Shown here in pieces: positions 53,571 to 63,981 of a DNA stretch of 64,000 nt; positions within the stretch are counted from its first letter, which is position 1, and each line of letters opens with the position of its first letter. Where the stretch lies: NCBI GenBank assembly GCA_030446715.1, contig JAUJMU010000001.1, positions 989,619 to 1,053,618 on the forward strand. Direction: 5' to 3'. The position numbers were made by a program, and so were the translations under genes. The notes below the pieces were generated by a model. It saw only the letters and a program-made list of their open reading frames with translations, ran no database searches and had not been told where the DNA came from. This stretch comes from Cytophagales bacterium (lineage in GTDB: Bacteria > Bacteroidota > Bacteroidia > Cytophagales > 172606-1).

Positions 53571-56330
53571 CTTGGAAGGAGAGACGGTGCTGAGCGGCTA
53601 CAACCTGGGCTCCGGGCTGAAGTGGGCAAAGCTGGGACCCTACCAGAAGACGATCACCGACGGGACGCTGAATCTCTCGACCCGGGGAGGCTTTATCAAC
53701 TTTTCGGGCGTAGAGGTCTGGCGGGTGCCCGACGCCAACCAGCCGGGCACGGTAGCCCTGACTGCACCGGCGGAGAATTCCTTCATCACCGCCGGTCAGA
53801 CGGTAACCCTGTCGGCTGATGCGGCTGACGGGGACGGAGTGGCTAAAGTGGAGTTTTACCTTGGCAGCCGGAAGCTGGGCGAGGATCTCACCAGTCCCTA
53901 TAGTCTGAGCTGGAATACAACCGGCACTGCAGGCGGGGCTTATGAATTGTCAGCCCAGGTGACAGATACCGGTGGCGGCCTTGTGAGTTCTTCCCTGCGG
54001 GTAGTGCAGCTGGTGGAAGGCAACGTGTCCACGCTCTTTTACCGGGGCCTGAACCTGAACGGAAGCGCCCTTACCCTTGACGGCAATGCGTGGGAAGCCG
54101 CCCCGACCCTGCACGAGGGAATCAACTATTCCACCAACGGCACTGCATTGTCCAACTCTTCGATGGTGCTTTCCCCCTCAACTGATGCTGCCCGCGAGTC
54201 AATGCTGCGCAGCGGCGTAAGGGGGTATAACCATCTGGAACTGACCCTTTCTGCAATACCGGCGGGCTCCTATCAGGTGTTTCCCTATACGGCAGCGTAT
54301 TCCCGGCAGCCGGACTTTTCGCTGCTGCTCAATAATCAGACTGCCGGCCGTAACCTGAGCACCGGCCCCGAGGGCAGCTGGCAGAAGAGGGGCCCCTATC
54401 AGGTAAACCTGACCGGCAGCAGCAACACCCTGAAGCTGGAGATGAACGAAGGCGCCGGCCTTGCCGGCCTTGAGCTGCGGCGGATCACCGGGCCTGACAA
54501 CCTGCCGCCGGTGGCGGGACTGAAGGCGTACTGGCCCTTCTCATCGGCCGGCACCCTGGGCACGGATGCTTCCGGCAACGGCAATACGGGCACCCTCTAC
54601 AGCGGCCCTTCATGGGTGGCCGGCGGCCGGGTAGGGGGGAGTCTGGAAGCAGCCGACAACACGGGCCGGTGGATGAATGTACCGGGCCTGACCTGGCAGC
54701 CGGCTAACTTCACTGTCGCCTGGTGGCACTACCCCGAGTCTTATAACATCTTTAACCAGCAGATGGTGGCTCCCTCGGGTTTGCCAGACGGCTGGAGCGC
54801 ATTCGTCTTTCATACCACTTCCGACGGAGGCGTATACGTGGGCACTGACGTTGCCACCCGCCTGACGCCGGCCCAGTTGCCGGCCGGGACGATGAAGCTT
54901 TACCAGTGGCAGCACTTTGCCTTCACCTGGGAAAACGGCACGGGCAGATTCTACCGCAACGGAACCCTGCTGGCTGAAAAGACCGGCATGACGGCTCCCG
55001 TGGCATGGAACGGGTTCAGAATCGGCGCCAATACTCCTGAGATGGCCCTGCACGGCATGGTGGATGAGGTGAGGATATACGACCGGGCGCTGACTGCGGA
55101 TGAAGTCACGCGCACGGCAGACTACTTCACGGCCACCACCTGTACCTGGAAGCCGGATGCGGCCACCACAGTCTGGAACACGGCCTCCAACTGGGTGGAG
55201 GGAAAAGTGCCCACCTCCAATGATGACGTGATCGTCAATACCTGCACCAACTGTCCCGTGCTGCCGGGAAACGTGAGGCTCAATAACCTTACGCTCAATA
55301 CCAGCTCAAAAATTGACCTGCAGGCATATACCGCCATCATGACAAACAGCACAAACCTGGAATATGCCATTGTTACCGGCAACAATGGCAGAATAATATC
55401 TGCACAGATACACAATGTCTATCAGAACATCTTCAACGGAACCCTTACGTTGGAAAAGAATGGACCGCATATGAATGTATGGAGTGGAGGTAATACCTTT
55501 AATGGCGTCACCACAATAAACCTGAATAATGCGGAAAGAGGGTTTTACAGCTATAGTTACCTGCGTACAGGTAATTCCTTGCCAGATGTATTCAATGAAG
55601 AGGCTTATGTAAATCATTTGAATGGAATAGGCCTCGTGGTTGCTTTCAGCCATCACCCATCTTTGACAACAGTATTCAAAAAGAAATTAACAATTACCAG
55701 CTATGGTGTTGCGGGTCCGCATAATGTCAGGTGTGAAGGAGAAGTAGTTTTGAATGCGCCCGGGGCGGGGGAAATCTCATCGGGAGGAAACAAGGTGGAT
55801 TTTCTGGGACCTGTCACGCTTAACCTGATTAATTCCGGGAGAGGTAATGCCGTGTCTTTTATTAACTGCACCTTTTCCGCTCCGGTAATTGTGAATAGTC
55901 CGAATCAGACTTATGCATGGGTCCACTTTGGTAATTCTTACAGCCAATGTCTGTTTACCCCGACAGCATCACTTGCTATCGGTCCGGAAGGCTTCTACAA
56001 AGGCGAACTGTTACTGACCGCTGCACGTTTCAGGGCACAGATACCACCAGTCTGGACCTTTCAGCCGGTCCGGAATCGCCCTACCGTCTTGGTCATCTGA
56101 TCATCGGCGGGGGGACATACTTTACGGGACCGCTGACCGTGCGCGCGCCGCGGATTCTGCTCAACGGGGGCACCTTCGGGAGCACGGCACACTTTACAAA
56201 GACGGGAGCGGGGGCCGATTACAGCACGGGCGGCAACACCTTCCGGCGTAAAGTCACCCTTGTCAACCAGGCCGCAGCGGATTCTCCGATGCACATGGCC
56301 ACCCAAGCTGATGACACGGTGCAGCAGTAA
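53518..56330 (+). pseudogene. Large modular surface protein, 3' part with Ig and LamG domains
   Basis: The main frame (53518-56100; truly coding from about 53,566) contains the end of module two (FSGVEVWRVPD), an Ig-like domain (VAKVEFYLGSRKLGE), module three (FYRGLNLNGSALTLDGNAWE), a LamG/concanavalin-like domain (about 54,510-55,120; GLKAYWPFSSAG to HGMVDEVRIYDRALT), and a beta-helical end opening with TVWNTASNWVEGKVPTSNDD, a phrase common in Bacteroidetes surface proteins. A shift near 56,030 (one T lost) moves the end to another frame, stopping at 56330 after QADDTVQQ. No type IX C-terminal signal is visible, so the protein may be truncated or use another anchor. Confidence 0.7.
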
Positions 56331-56392
56331 GGCTGCATACTGAAATTGAAGCATATAAATCTATACACTTAAAGCATTCTTTCCCTGTACCC

Positions 56393-57562
56393 ATGCCCCT
56401 GCAACCTGAACAGTTTAGCTTCATTACCCGCTGCAAAAGATTCATCCTGTACCGGGGATTCATCCTGCCCTTTCTTTTCGGAGTGATACTCCTGCCAATT
56501 GGCTTTCTGCCGGCAAAAGCCCAGTCACCGGCGGCTCCTGCAACGGGCACTCCTCCGGCCGGGAGTGTACCTGCCCCGGAGAGCGTGCAGCGGATCCGGC
56601 TGGAAAAGCGCTTCAACGTATTTGCCGGCCAGCGGCTGGAACTCGGGCTGGAAACATCCGTCAGAGTCACCCTCACGGGCTGGGACAGGGAGCAGGTAGA
56701 AGTAAGGGCTGACATGGAAGGAAGGTCTTTTGCCCTTGAGGTAATGCAGGAAAGCGGCGTGGTGCTGGTAAAAAGTCGCTTCAGCAAAGAATATGACGGA
56801 GCCTTTTCAAGGGGAGAGATTCAGATCCGGCTGCCCTACGGCACTGCAGTCAGGGGCAAAGTCGCTCAGGGAGACGTGACGCTCAGTGACGTCAGAGGAG
56901 AGATCGTGCTGGAGACGGGACAGGGACAGGTGAGGGGTTACCAGCTGCAGGGGGGGCTTCAGCTTACTGCCGGCGGAGGCGTGGAGCTCAGCGGGGGCCG
57001 CATCAGCGGCAACATCACGGCAAGGTTGGGAGAGGTGAGAATCTCCGGCGTAGGGGGAGGCTTTACGGCCGCGGGCGGAGCGGGTCAGTTCACGGTTGAT
57101 TCTCCCGATGCACCCGTGGAAGCCAGCATCAGCGCCACCCAGCTTACCCTGTCAGTGAGTAAGGGAGATCTGGAGGCAAGGGCTTTCCGCAGCCGCATGG
57201 ATATCATCTGGAAGGGCGATCCCCTGGTGCGGGGCAGAAAACTCAGCCTCTCGGGACAGGAGAGCCGCATTACGCTTTCCGTGCCGGAAGCTCTGGGCAT
57301 GGATGCCTTTTTGGAGCAGATCTCCTCGGAAAAAAAGCCTGCTCCCGCCGCAAGACCTCCCAAAGACGCCAGGTCCCCGGTGGAAAGCGCCATGGAGAGC
57401 GAGTTTGATCTGGGCACGATGCCGCAGGCAAAGAACTTCACCCATCAGGGCAGGAAACTGCGCCTTGTGCAGGCTGACAGGAAAATCAACCGCGGCGGCA
57501 ATAAACTGGAGATCCGCGCCACTGACTCCCAGGTGAAGCTCAGAAAGCTGGCCCGGGGCTGA
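56393..57562 (+). CDS. Exported beta-helical protein (DUF4097-like adhesin fold)
   Basis: A 389-residue exported protein. The N-terminus has a long n-region and a hydrophobic core (about 22-42, ending PAKAQS). After a Pro/Ala-rich stretch the body (about 70-300) is a run of short beta-strands with Gly turns (GKVAQGDVTLSDVRGEIVLE, then RISGNITARLGEVRISGVGG), the layout of DUF4097/GIN-type putative adhesin domains. The C-terminal 90 residues are basic and Pro/Ala-rich. It lies between two surface-protein genes in the same direction and is probably part of their transcript. Confidence 0.65.
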   Translation: MPLQPEQFSFITRCKRFILYRGFILPFLFGVILLPIGFLPAKAQSPAAPATGTPPAGSVPAPESVQRIRLEKRFNVFAGQRLELGLETSVRVTLTGWDREQVEVRADMEGRSFALEVMQESGVVLVKSRFSKEYDGAFSRGEIQIRLPYGTAVRGKVAQGDVTLSDVRGEIVLETGQGQVRGYQLQGGLQLTAGGGVELSGGRISGNITARLGEVRISGVGGGFTAAGGAGQFTVDSPDAPVEASISATQLTLSVSKGDLEARAFRSRMDIIWKGDPLVRGRKLSLSGQESRITLSVPEALGMDAFLEQISSEKKPAPAARPPKDARSPVESAMESEFDLGTMPQAKNFTHQGRKLRLVQADRKINRGGNKLEIRATDSQVKLRKLARG

Positions 57563-57728
57563 GACCGGCAACTGCCCGGCTGCTTTCCCACACCGGCCGG
57601 TTTACCCTTTGATTATAGTCATTATTTATACCCTTTTTCCGGATGTGAAGCAGGAAAAGCTCCCCACCGGAAGTCTGATACTTACTACTGCTGAACCTGC
57701 AGATCACCACCCGAGAACCTACGCCTTT

Positions 57729-59450
57729 ATGCATAAGCCTTACTGCCTTCTTTTCTTTCTGCTGCTTCCTGCGGCACTGATGGGCCTTGCCCCGGGCACT
57801 ATGGCCCAGAGCCCGGCACCTGCCGGGCGGTCCCAGCCAACAGTCTTCCGTCCAATGGTATCTCTTCCGCAGTCCCCGGCTGCCGGAAAGCGGACAGAGG
57901 CGGTATTGACGGAAGCCAGATCAGCCGTAACCGATTCATCGGGCGTATTCTATAGTCTCAGGCAGGCCCTTCGCAGTTCGCAGAAGGTGCACACGCTGAT
58001 TCTCTCAAACGTGGACTCACTGCCTGAGTCGGTGGGAAAACTCTCAAACCTTCAGGTGCTGGTAGTAAAGGAAAGCCGGCTCAGGCGCCTGCCGTCCTCC
58101 CTGACTTCGCTCAGGGAGCTAAGAGAGCTGCACCTTTCGGGCAACCGTCTGGAGGGGCTGCCAGCCGGCATGGAAGGCCTGAAGAAAATGCAGGTACTGG
58201 ACCTTGAAGGCAACCGCCTCGGCCGTTTACCGGAAGGGCTGCTCACCCTGCCGGACCTGAAAAGGGTAAACCTTGCCGGCAACCGGCTCCAAGCGCTGCC
58301 TGTACCCCAAGAGCAGCTGGAGAGGATTGCCCACCTTGAACTGAGGGGAAACCCGCTGCCGGATATTGCTTATAGAAAGGAAGATCTCCTGCGCATGCCC
58401 CTCTATACGGATCTTGCCAAGGCGCTGGAAAACCCGTCGCAGGTGTACCGTCTGGAGCTGCAGGGACTGCGCGAGCTGCCCGCCTCGGTGGGAAAGCTTA
58501 CCAGCCTGCAGGAACTGAGCGTACATAACGGCTCGCTGACTGCCCTTCCGGCAGATATAGGGAATCTGAGGAACCTGCAGGTACTCAGCCTGTCCAACAA
58601 TCAGCTGAAAGAATTCTCCCTGCCCAAGGGAGCCCTTTCCCGCCTCCGGGAACTGAACCTGAACCTGAACCCGGTGGAGTCACTGCCGGAAGGGATCGGG
58701 CAGCTGAAAAAACTGCGGAGTCTCTCCCTGATGGGAGGCCGTCTGCAGGAGCTTCCCCGGGGAATCACTTCCCTGACTGAACTTGAAAGCCTGAATCTGC
58801 ACGGCAATCAATTGGAAGCACTGCCGGAAAGTCTGGGCGGACTGGAAAAGCTCCGCTCGCTGGACCTCGGGGAAAATAAACTCACCACCCTGCCGTCATC
58901 ACTGGGGGGACTAAAGGAACTACGGATGCTTTCCCTTGAGTCTAATCAGCTGACTGCGCTGCCCGGAGAGCTTGGCGGACTAAAGCAACTGAAGGGGCTC
59001 AACCTTTCGGCCAATCAGCTGACTTCACTGCCGGAGAGTCTGGGGGATCTGCCCGGCCTTGAATCGCTGCTGCTGCCGGAAAACCGGCTGGAGCGTCTGC
59101 CGGAATCACTGGGAAAGCTTAAAAGCTTGAAACAGCTGCACCTTGCCCAAAACAAACTCACTGCCCTGCCGGAAAGTTTGGGGGATCTTTTCTCCCTTGA
59201 GGGACTGCACCTTGACTCGAATCTGCTCAAAGGACTGCCCGCCGGCATCGGCAGTCTGAGCAATCTGGAGCGCCTTGGCCTTGGGGGCAATCCCCTGCAG
59301 CAGATGCCGGAAGGGCTCTCCCAGCTCACCAAACTGCGGACACTGAGTCTGAACACGGGCTCCATGTCTCCTCAGGCCCTTGAGCAGCTGCGGCTGGGCG
59401 CCTCGAAGACTCTTGTGCCCGGCTACGTGATCCGGGGCTGGGGCCGGTAG
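57729..59450 (+). CDS. Secreted leucine-rich-repeat protein
   Basis: A 573-residue protein with a signal peptide (about 1-27, LLFFLLLPAALMGLAPGTMAQ) and about nineteen leucine-rich repeats of 23 residues (about 85-550; for example LPESLGGLEKLRSLDLGENK) of the bacterial LPxxLxxLxxLxxLxLxxNxL type. Such repeats form a curved binding surface for proteins. The ATG at 57729 gives a proper signal; the frame from 57609 does not. No type IX C-terminal domain or anchor is obvious. Position beside a frameshifted adhesin and an RHS protein suggests a shared surface or contact function. Confidence 0.87.
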   Translation: MHKPYCLLFFLLLPAALMGLAPGTMAQSPAPAGRSQPTVFRPMVSLPQSPAAGKRTEAVLTEARSAVTDSSGVFYSLRQALRSSQKVHTLILSNVDSLPESVGKLSNLQVLVVKESRLRRLPSSLTSLRELRELHLSGNRLEGLPAGMEGLKKMQVLDLEGNRLGRLPEGLLTLPDLKRVNLAGNRLQALPVPQEQLERIAHLELRGNPLPDIAYRKEDLLRMPLYTDLAKALENPSQVYRLELQGLRELPASVGKLTSLQELSVHNGSLTALPADIGNLRNLQVLSLSNNQLKEFSLPKGALSRLRELNLNLNPVESLPEGIGQLKKLRSLSLMGGRLQELPRGITSLTELESLNLHGNQLEALPESLGGLEKLRSLDLGENKLTTLPSSLGGLKELRMLSLESNQLTALPGELGGLKQLKGLNLSANQLTSLPESLGDLPGLESLLLPENRLERLPESLGKLKSLKQLHLAQNKLTALPESLGDLFSLEGLHLDSNLLKGLPAGIGSLSNLERLGLGGNPLQQMPEGLSQLTKLRTLSLNTGSMSPQALEQLRLGASKTLVPGYVIRGWGR

Positions 59451-59646
59451 CCCTGCGTTATTTGCTGCCCGTGCCGTGAGACTGCTTACCGGTCAGTACC
59501 TGCCGCCATGCCTGTTACTCATTACCTGTTTATTACTTACCACTCTCTGATTATTACTCACTGTGCACCCTGTCACCGCGCCCTACCTGCTGCCATGATA
59601 CACCCTTTACCCGCCCTGACTATGCCTGCCCTGCGTTTGCCTGCTC
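59451..59646. other. Upstream region of the RHS gene
   Basis: This stretch is cytosine- and pyrimidine-rich (many ctgcc/ttac words) and contains a frame from 59508 that could encode a leader (MPALRLPALDLSALRF) for the RHS protein. The leader and the first RHS frame do not join without a shift. Confidence 0.35.
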
Positions 59647-60256
59647 TTGATTTATCCGCCCTGCGTTTCGCCCGGCTGGCTTACCCTGGTTGAAGGTGTG
59701 TCTTGTGAGCCTTGTGCTCTCCGGCCAAGGCCTGAGGCTCAGGTGCCTACTTCCTCGATGAACTACGTGCAGAGCCAGACCTTCCGGGCAGCGGGAAGTG
59801 ATAAGGCGGTCACGGTCATTGAGTACTTTGACGGCCTTGGCCGGCCGGTGCAGTCGGTGCAGCATGCGGCTACTCCCGGCCCTGAGCGAAAGACATTGTC
59901 ACCAGTCAGACGCATACGATGCCTCCGGCAGACCGGACAATAGCTACCTGCCCGCGCCGCCGGAGGAGCAGGCGGCTATGAGAGACGGCATCCCACAGGC
60001 GGGCAGCTTTTACAACGATTCACGACCCTTCAGCCAGCCTTCTATGAAGCCTCACCGCTGAACCGCACCCTTGAAGCCTTCGGGCCGGGACAGCAGTGGT
60101 ACCAGAACAACCGCCGCGGGCGGGCAGAGTATCTGATCAACACGGCTTGCGAGGTCAGAATGTGGGGAGTGCCAGGAACGGCACTTTACTTCCGCCGGCA
60201 GCTACGGGGCGGGAGAGCTCTACAAGACCCTGTCAAAGGATGAAGACAACAATCAG
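59647..60256 (+). pseudogene. RHS/DUF6443-type protein, N-terminal part with several frameshifts
   Basis: Frames in succession give AQVPTSSMNYVQSQTFRAAG and IEYFDGLGRPVQSVQHAATPG; then DAYDASGRPDNSYLPAPPEE; then FYEASPLNRTLEAFGPGQQW with YQNNRRGRAEYLIN; then a segment with SEVRMWGV; then AGSYGAGELYKTLSKDEDNN. This is the DUF6443 opening of Bacteroidetes RHS proteins (YFDGLGRP, SPLNRTLEAFGPG). At least four shifts separate the pieces between 59,880 and 60,250. It leads directly into the intact frame that begins at 60257. Confidence 0.72.
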
Positions 60257-63200
60257 TTGATTGAATACAAAGACAAGCAGGGACTGATCGTACAGAAAAA
60301 CGTGCAGGATGGGGAAGATTCTTTTATGATTACGTCCTATGTGTACGATGACTTCGGCCAGCTTGTCTGCGTAATTCCTCCGAAGTTATTTGAAAACAAG
60401 GTGAAAAATGTAACCGGGGTGGTTGTCCTCTCAGAAGCAGTTGATAAGGAATTGTTGTTTGCCTACCACTATGACGAAAAGGGACGGGTGATCGAAAAGC
60501 TCGTGCCGGGCGGAGGCTGGACGCATATTGTCTATAACAGACTTGATCAGCCGGTGCTCACCCAGAACGCCCGCCAGCGGGAAGGGAGTCTGTGGAGCTT
60601 CATCAAGTACGATGCCCTGGGGCGGATGGTGCTGCAGGGTGAGATGACTGTTGCCAGTCAGACACGCGGGCAGCTGCAGACGGCCGCTGATGCGGCGGCC
60701 GGTCAGTACGAGACCCGCACGGGCTCAGTCTACGGCTACACCGGCAACACGGCTTTTCCGTCCGTGACGGAGGCTCAGGTGAATCTTGTCAACTACTACG
60801 ACGACTACGCCTGGGGCGTGCCGGGGGGGAGTGATCCGCATAAGATGACTTTCGTGGCTTTCGGGGACAATGCGGAGCAGCAGCCGGCAAGGGGACTGCT
60901 CACGGGCACCGCGGCAAGGCTGCTGGGCGAAGGCGGCGGGGATATGCTGCTGAGCGTGCACTACTACGATACCAAGAACCGGCTGGTGCAGACCCACCAG
61001 CAGAACCCTTTCAGAAGCACCGCTGCCGGAGCCCTGTATCCCGTCTCCCGCACCGACCTTACGCTCAGCTTTGCCGGGGAGGTGGTGAGCTTACAGGTTT
61101 ACAAGCGCTACTCGGACGGCAAGCCGGATCAGACGATGGTGACCGAGTACGCATATGATCACATGGGCCGGAAGCTCCATAGCAACCACTCAGTCAACGG
61201 GCAGGGCCTCACGCTGGCCGAATACAGATACGATGCCATCGGCCGGCTGCAGCAAAAGCGCATCCAGCCGGGCACCTACCGCACGATTGAAGGTACAGTG
61301 CCCACCGACGAGATCATCCGCAGTACGGCAGTGAGCGGCACTGTATCCGACAACGCCGGAAAGATCACCTTCAGAAATGGTTTCTCAGTTACGGGGGGCA
61401 GCACCTACTCGGCTGAGCCCAGGGGCATTGAGTACGGCACCACTGCCGCCCTGCAGGTGATTGACTACGACTACAACGTGCGGGGCTGGCTGAAGGGCGT
61501 AAACGGAGGCACGCTGAATACGGGGGAGAATGACCTTTTTGCCATGAGCCTCGCTTATCAGGAGGACGGGCAGTACTTTAACGGAAACATCAGAAAGCAG
61601 TCGTGGATCAGCAACAGCGCCAGGGACGCTCCCGCCCGCAGCTACACCTACGGCTATGACCGGGCGGGCCGCATCCTCGCGGCTGACTACGCGGGAGGAA
61701 AGTTCACGGGAGAAAACTACTCCCTATCGGGCATGCGTTACGACAAGGGGGGCAACATTCTCTCGCTCACGCGCAGGGGCATGACCGGCGGCACGCCCTC
61801 AGCGCCAACCTTCGGCAATACAAATGTAGGCAGCAACACCATTGATCAGCTCACCTACACCTACCTGGGCGGACCACACAGCAACCCGGATGAACCAAAC
61901 AGCAACCGGCTGGCCCGCGTGAGTGACGGGGTGAGTGGCAACCCGGACGCGGGAGATTTCCGCAACGGGGTAAACACGGGCGATGACTACGACTACTATG
62001 ACGACGGCAGCCTGAAGCTGGACCGTAACAAGGGCATCACGGGTGTGGTCTACAACACCATGGGCCTTGTGCAGACCATGCTGATGACCCGCACGGTGAA
62101 CGGCACTGTTCTGAGCGGGCAGACGGATTATCTCTACGATGCCACGGGCAGAAAGTGGCGAAAGAAAGTATATGACATTTCCGCCCAGGAGACCTCCTAC
62201 AACTTCTACGACGGGGAAGTCCAGTTTGAGACCAGCCCGGCCCGGGGCAAAGTCAATGCCTTGGCCCACATTGTGCACGAGGAGGGCAGGGTGATCCCCG
62301 ATCCTATGAGCGGACAGCTTTCGTATGAGTATCACTACAAGGATCACCTTGGTAACCTGAGGGTGGCCTTCCGCCAGCAGTCGCAGACCATCTCTACATC
62401 CCGCCTGAGCTTTGAGCCGCAGTCAGCGGTGGAGGAAGAAGCCACCTTTGAGCGGGTGAGCACGAGCCGCGCGGCCGGAATGGCCCACGATGGCCGCTAC
62501 GCGGCAAGGCTGAAGTACGGAGCCGGTCCGGGCAAGGAAGTGCGCCTTGTGGAAGGGGAGACGCTGAAGGCAAGCGTGTTTGCCCACTTTGAACGGCAGA
62601 AGCACAGAAAGACAAGGTGGGCTCCCCTGCCGGTTTTTGACCGCGAGCCCGTGTCCTTTGACGGAAAGACCAGAAGCCGCCTCGTGCTGCGCACGGGGAT
62701 TGTGCTGCCGCTGAAGATAAACAAAACCCAGCGTCGCCTGCCGGATGCCTTCATGGAAGTGACCGCCCGCGATACGGCAGGAAACATCGTCTTCTCGGAG
62801 CGAAGAAAGCTCACCGGCCGGGCCCTCAATGAATGGGAGGAGCTGTCGGTGGATTACAAGGCCCAGGGCGAGGAAACCGTGCAGGTGAGTCTGGTCAACG
62901 CCAGCCGGGAGCAGGCCGCGTGGTTTGACGACCTCACCCTCACTCAGGAGCCGCCCGTCATTGTGCAGGAAAACCACTACGACCCTTGGGGGCTTAATCT
63001 CGCAGGTATAGAAAAACAGGGCACGCCCGATCATAAGTACCAGTACAACGGCAAGGAGAAGCAAAGTGAGTTGGGGCTCAACTGGCTCGATTATGGGGCA
63101 AGGATGTATGATCCGCAATTGGGAAGGTGGCATGCGGTGGAACCTTTTGCTGATTTAATGCCAGGTATTTCAACTTATGCATATGCTTTTGACAATCCTA

Positions 63201-63961
63201 TAGGGTACATTGATCAAGATGGTCAGATACCTATACCTATAGTAACGGGCATTATTGGTGCGGCTGGAGGTGCCTTGTATGGAATAGTTGCTGGAAAGAG
63301 TGGAAAAGAAATTCTTGCTGCTGCTGCTGGAGGATTTGTTGCCGGGGCAACCTTAGGCTTTGGCTCAGCAGCTATAGGATTAGCAGGGGGAGCTGCAAGT
63401 ATTTGGACTGCAACAGCAGCAAATGTAGCAGCAGGTTCGGCTTATATTGGTGCGGCAAATACTGCATATATTACTATAGGTGCTAGTATTTTAGGCGGTT
63501 TTGGTGGGAGTTTTGTCGAACAAAGTACTAAACTTGGTTTAGGAGAGCAGAAGAAATATGATGGAAACGATTTTATACTATCGGGTGTATTTGGAATGAG
63601 TGAAATTGTGTTAGGTCCGCTAGGAGAAGCACTAGGAAAGCCCATTAAAGAAGCTTTGAAGCCAAGTATCAGTAGTAGTTTTGCAAAGGATTTCGCAAAG
63701 GAATTTAGTTATCAATCAATAAAGGAATACAGGAAGGATCTTACTAAACAGCTACAACGGGCTAGCGGTGGAGCACTTACAAGTAAGCAAGCTCGTCTAG
63801 GTGCAGAAAAGTTGATTAATGCTGCAAAGGAGACACATAAAACGATTCTTGAGGCCACTATAAAGGTTGTTAATGGTGTAGTTGATGTTATCGTCAATGC
63901 AGCAGGATCTGGAATCACAAGCCCACCGAAAGATATGTTACTGGAAGAGAAGAAAAAGTAA
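60257..63961 (+). CDS. RHS/YD-repeat protein with AT-rich C-terminal tip, putative toxin carrier
   Basis: A 1234-residue frame, the body and C-terminus of a larger RHS protein. It has YD-type repeats (YDDFGQLVCVIPPKL, YDEKGRVIEKLVPGGGW, YDALGRMVLQGEM, YDHMGRKLHSNH, YDAIGRLQQKRIQPG), a conserved RHS core end (about 907-962: YDPWGLNLAGIE, KYQYNGKEKQSELGLNWLDY, ARMYDPQLGRWHAVEP), and then a distinct tip of about 270 residues. The tip begins with a hydrophobic Gly/Ala-rich segment (about 990-1070) and ends basic. Its DNA is clearly AT-richer than the RHS body, as expected for an exchanged toxin tip. I do not recognise a toxin family. Confidence 0.85.
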   Translation: MIEYKDKQGLIVQKNVQDGEDSFMITSYVYDDFGQLVCVIPPKLFENKVKNVTGVVVLSEAVDKELLFAYHYDEKGRVIEKLVPGGGWTHIVYNRLDQPVLTQNARQREGSLWSFIKYDALGRMVLQGEMTVASQTRGQLQTAADAAAGQYETRTGSVYGYTGNTAFPSVTEAQVNLVNYYDDYAWGVPGGSDPHKMTFVAFGDNAEQQPARGLLTGTAARLLGEGGGDMLLSVHYYDTKNRLVQTHQQNPFRSTAAGALYPVSRTDLTLSFAGEVVSLQVYKRYSDGKPDQTMVTEYAYDHMGRKLHSNHSVNGQGLTLAEYRYDAIGRLQQKRIQPGTYRTIEGTVPTDEIIRSTAVSGTVSDNAGKITFRNGFSVTGGSTYSAEPRGIEYGTTAALQVIDYDYNVRGWLKGVNGGTLNTGENDLFAMSLAYQEDGQYFNGNIRKQSWISNSARDAPARSYTYGYDRAGRILAADYAGGKFTGENYSLSGMRYDKGGNILSLTRRGMTGGTPSAPTFGNTNVGSNTIDQLTYTYLGGPHSNPDEPNSNRLARVSDGVSGNPDAGDFRNGVNTGDDYDYYDDGSLKLDRNKGITGVVYNTMGLVQTMLMTRTVNGTVLSGQTDYLYDATGRKWRKKVYDISAQETSYNFYDGEVQFETSPARGKVNALAHIVHEEGRVIPDPMSGQLSYEYHYKDHLGNLRVAFRQQSQTISTSRLSFEPQSAVEEEATFERVSTSRAAGMAHDGRYAARLKYGAGPGKEVRLVEGETLKASVFAHFERQKHRKTRWAPLPVFDREPVSFDGKTRSRLVLRTGIVLPLKINKTQRRLPDAFMEVTARDTAGNIVFSERRKLTGRALNEWEELSVDYKAQGEETVQVSLVNASREQAAWFDDLTLTQEPPVIVQENHYDPWGLNLAGIEKQGTPDHKYQYNGKEKQSELGLNWLDYGARMYDPQLGRWHAVEPFADLMPGISTYAYAFDNPIGYIDQDGQIPIPIVTGIIGAAGGALYGIVAGKSGKEILAAAAGGFVAGATLGFGSAAIGLAGGAASIWTATAANVAAGSAYIGAANTAYITIGASILGGFGGSFVEQSTKLGLGEQKKYDGNDFILSGVFGMSEIVLGPLGEALGKPIKEALKPSISSSFAKDFAKEFSYQSIKEYRKDLTKQLQRASGGALTSKQARLGAEKLINAAKETHKTILEATIKVVNGVVDVIVNAAGSGITSPPKDMLLEEKKK

Positions 63962-63981
63962 ATTATAGCTATTTCTGTAAT

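Noticed and set aside
57729..59450. Tandem DNA repeats as a CRISPR-like array
   Set aside because: The repetition is the 23-residue leucine-rich repeat in protein code; DNA units are diverged and there are no spacers.
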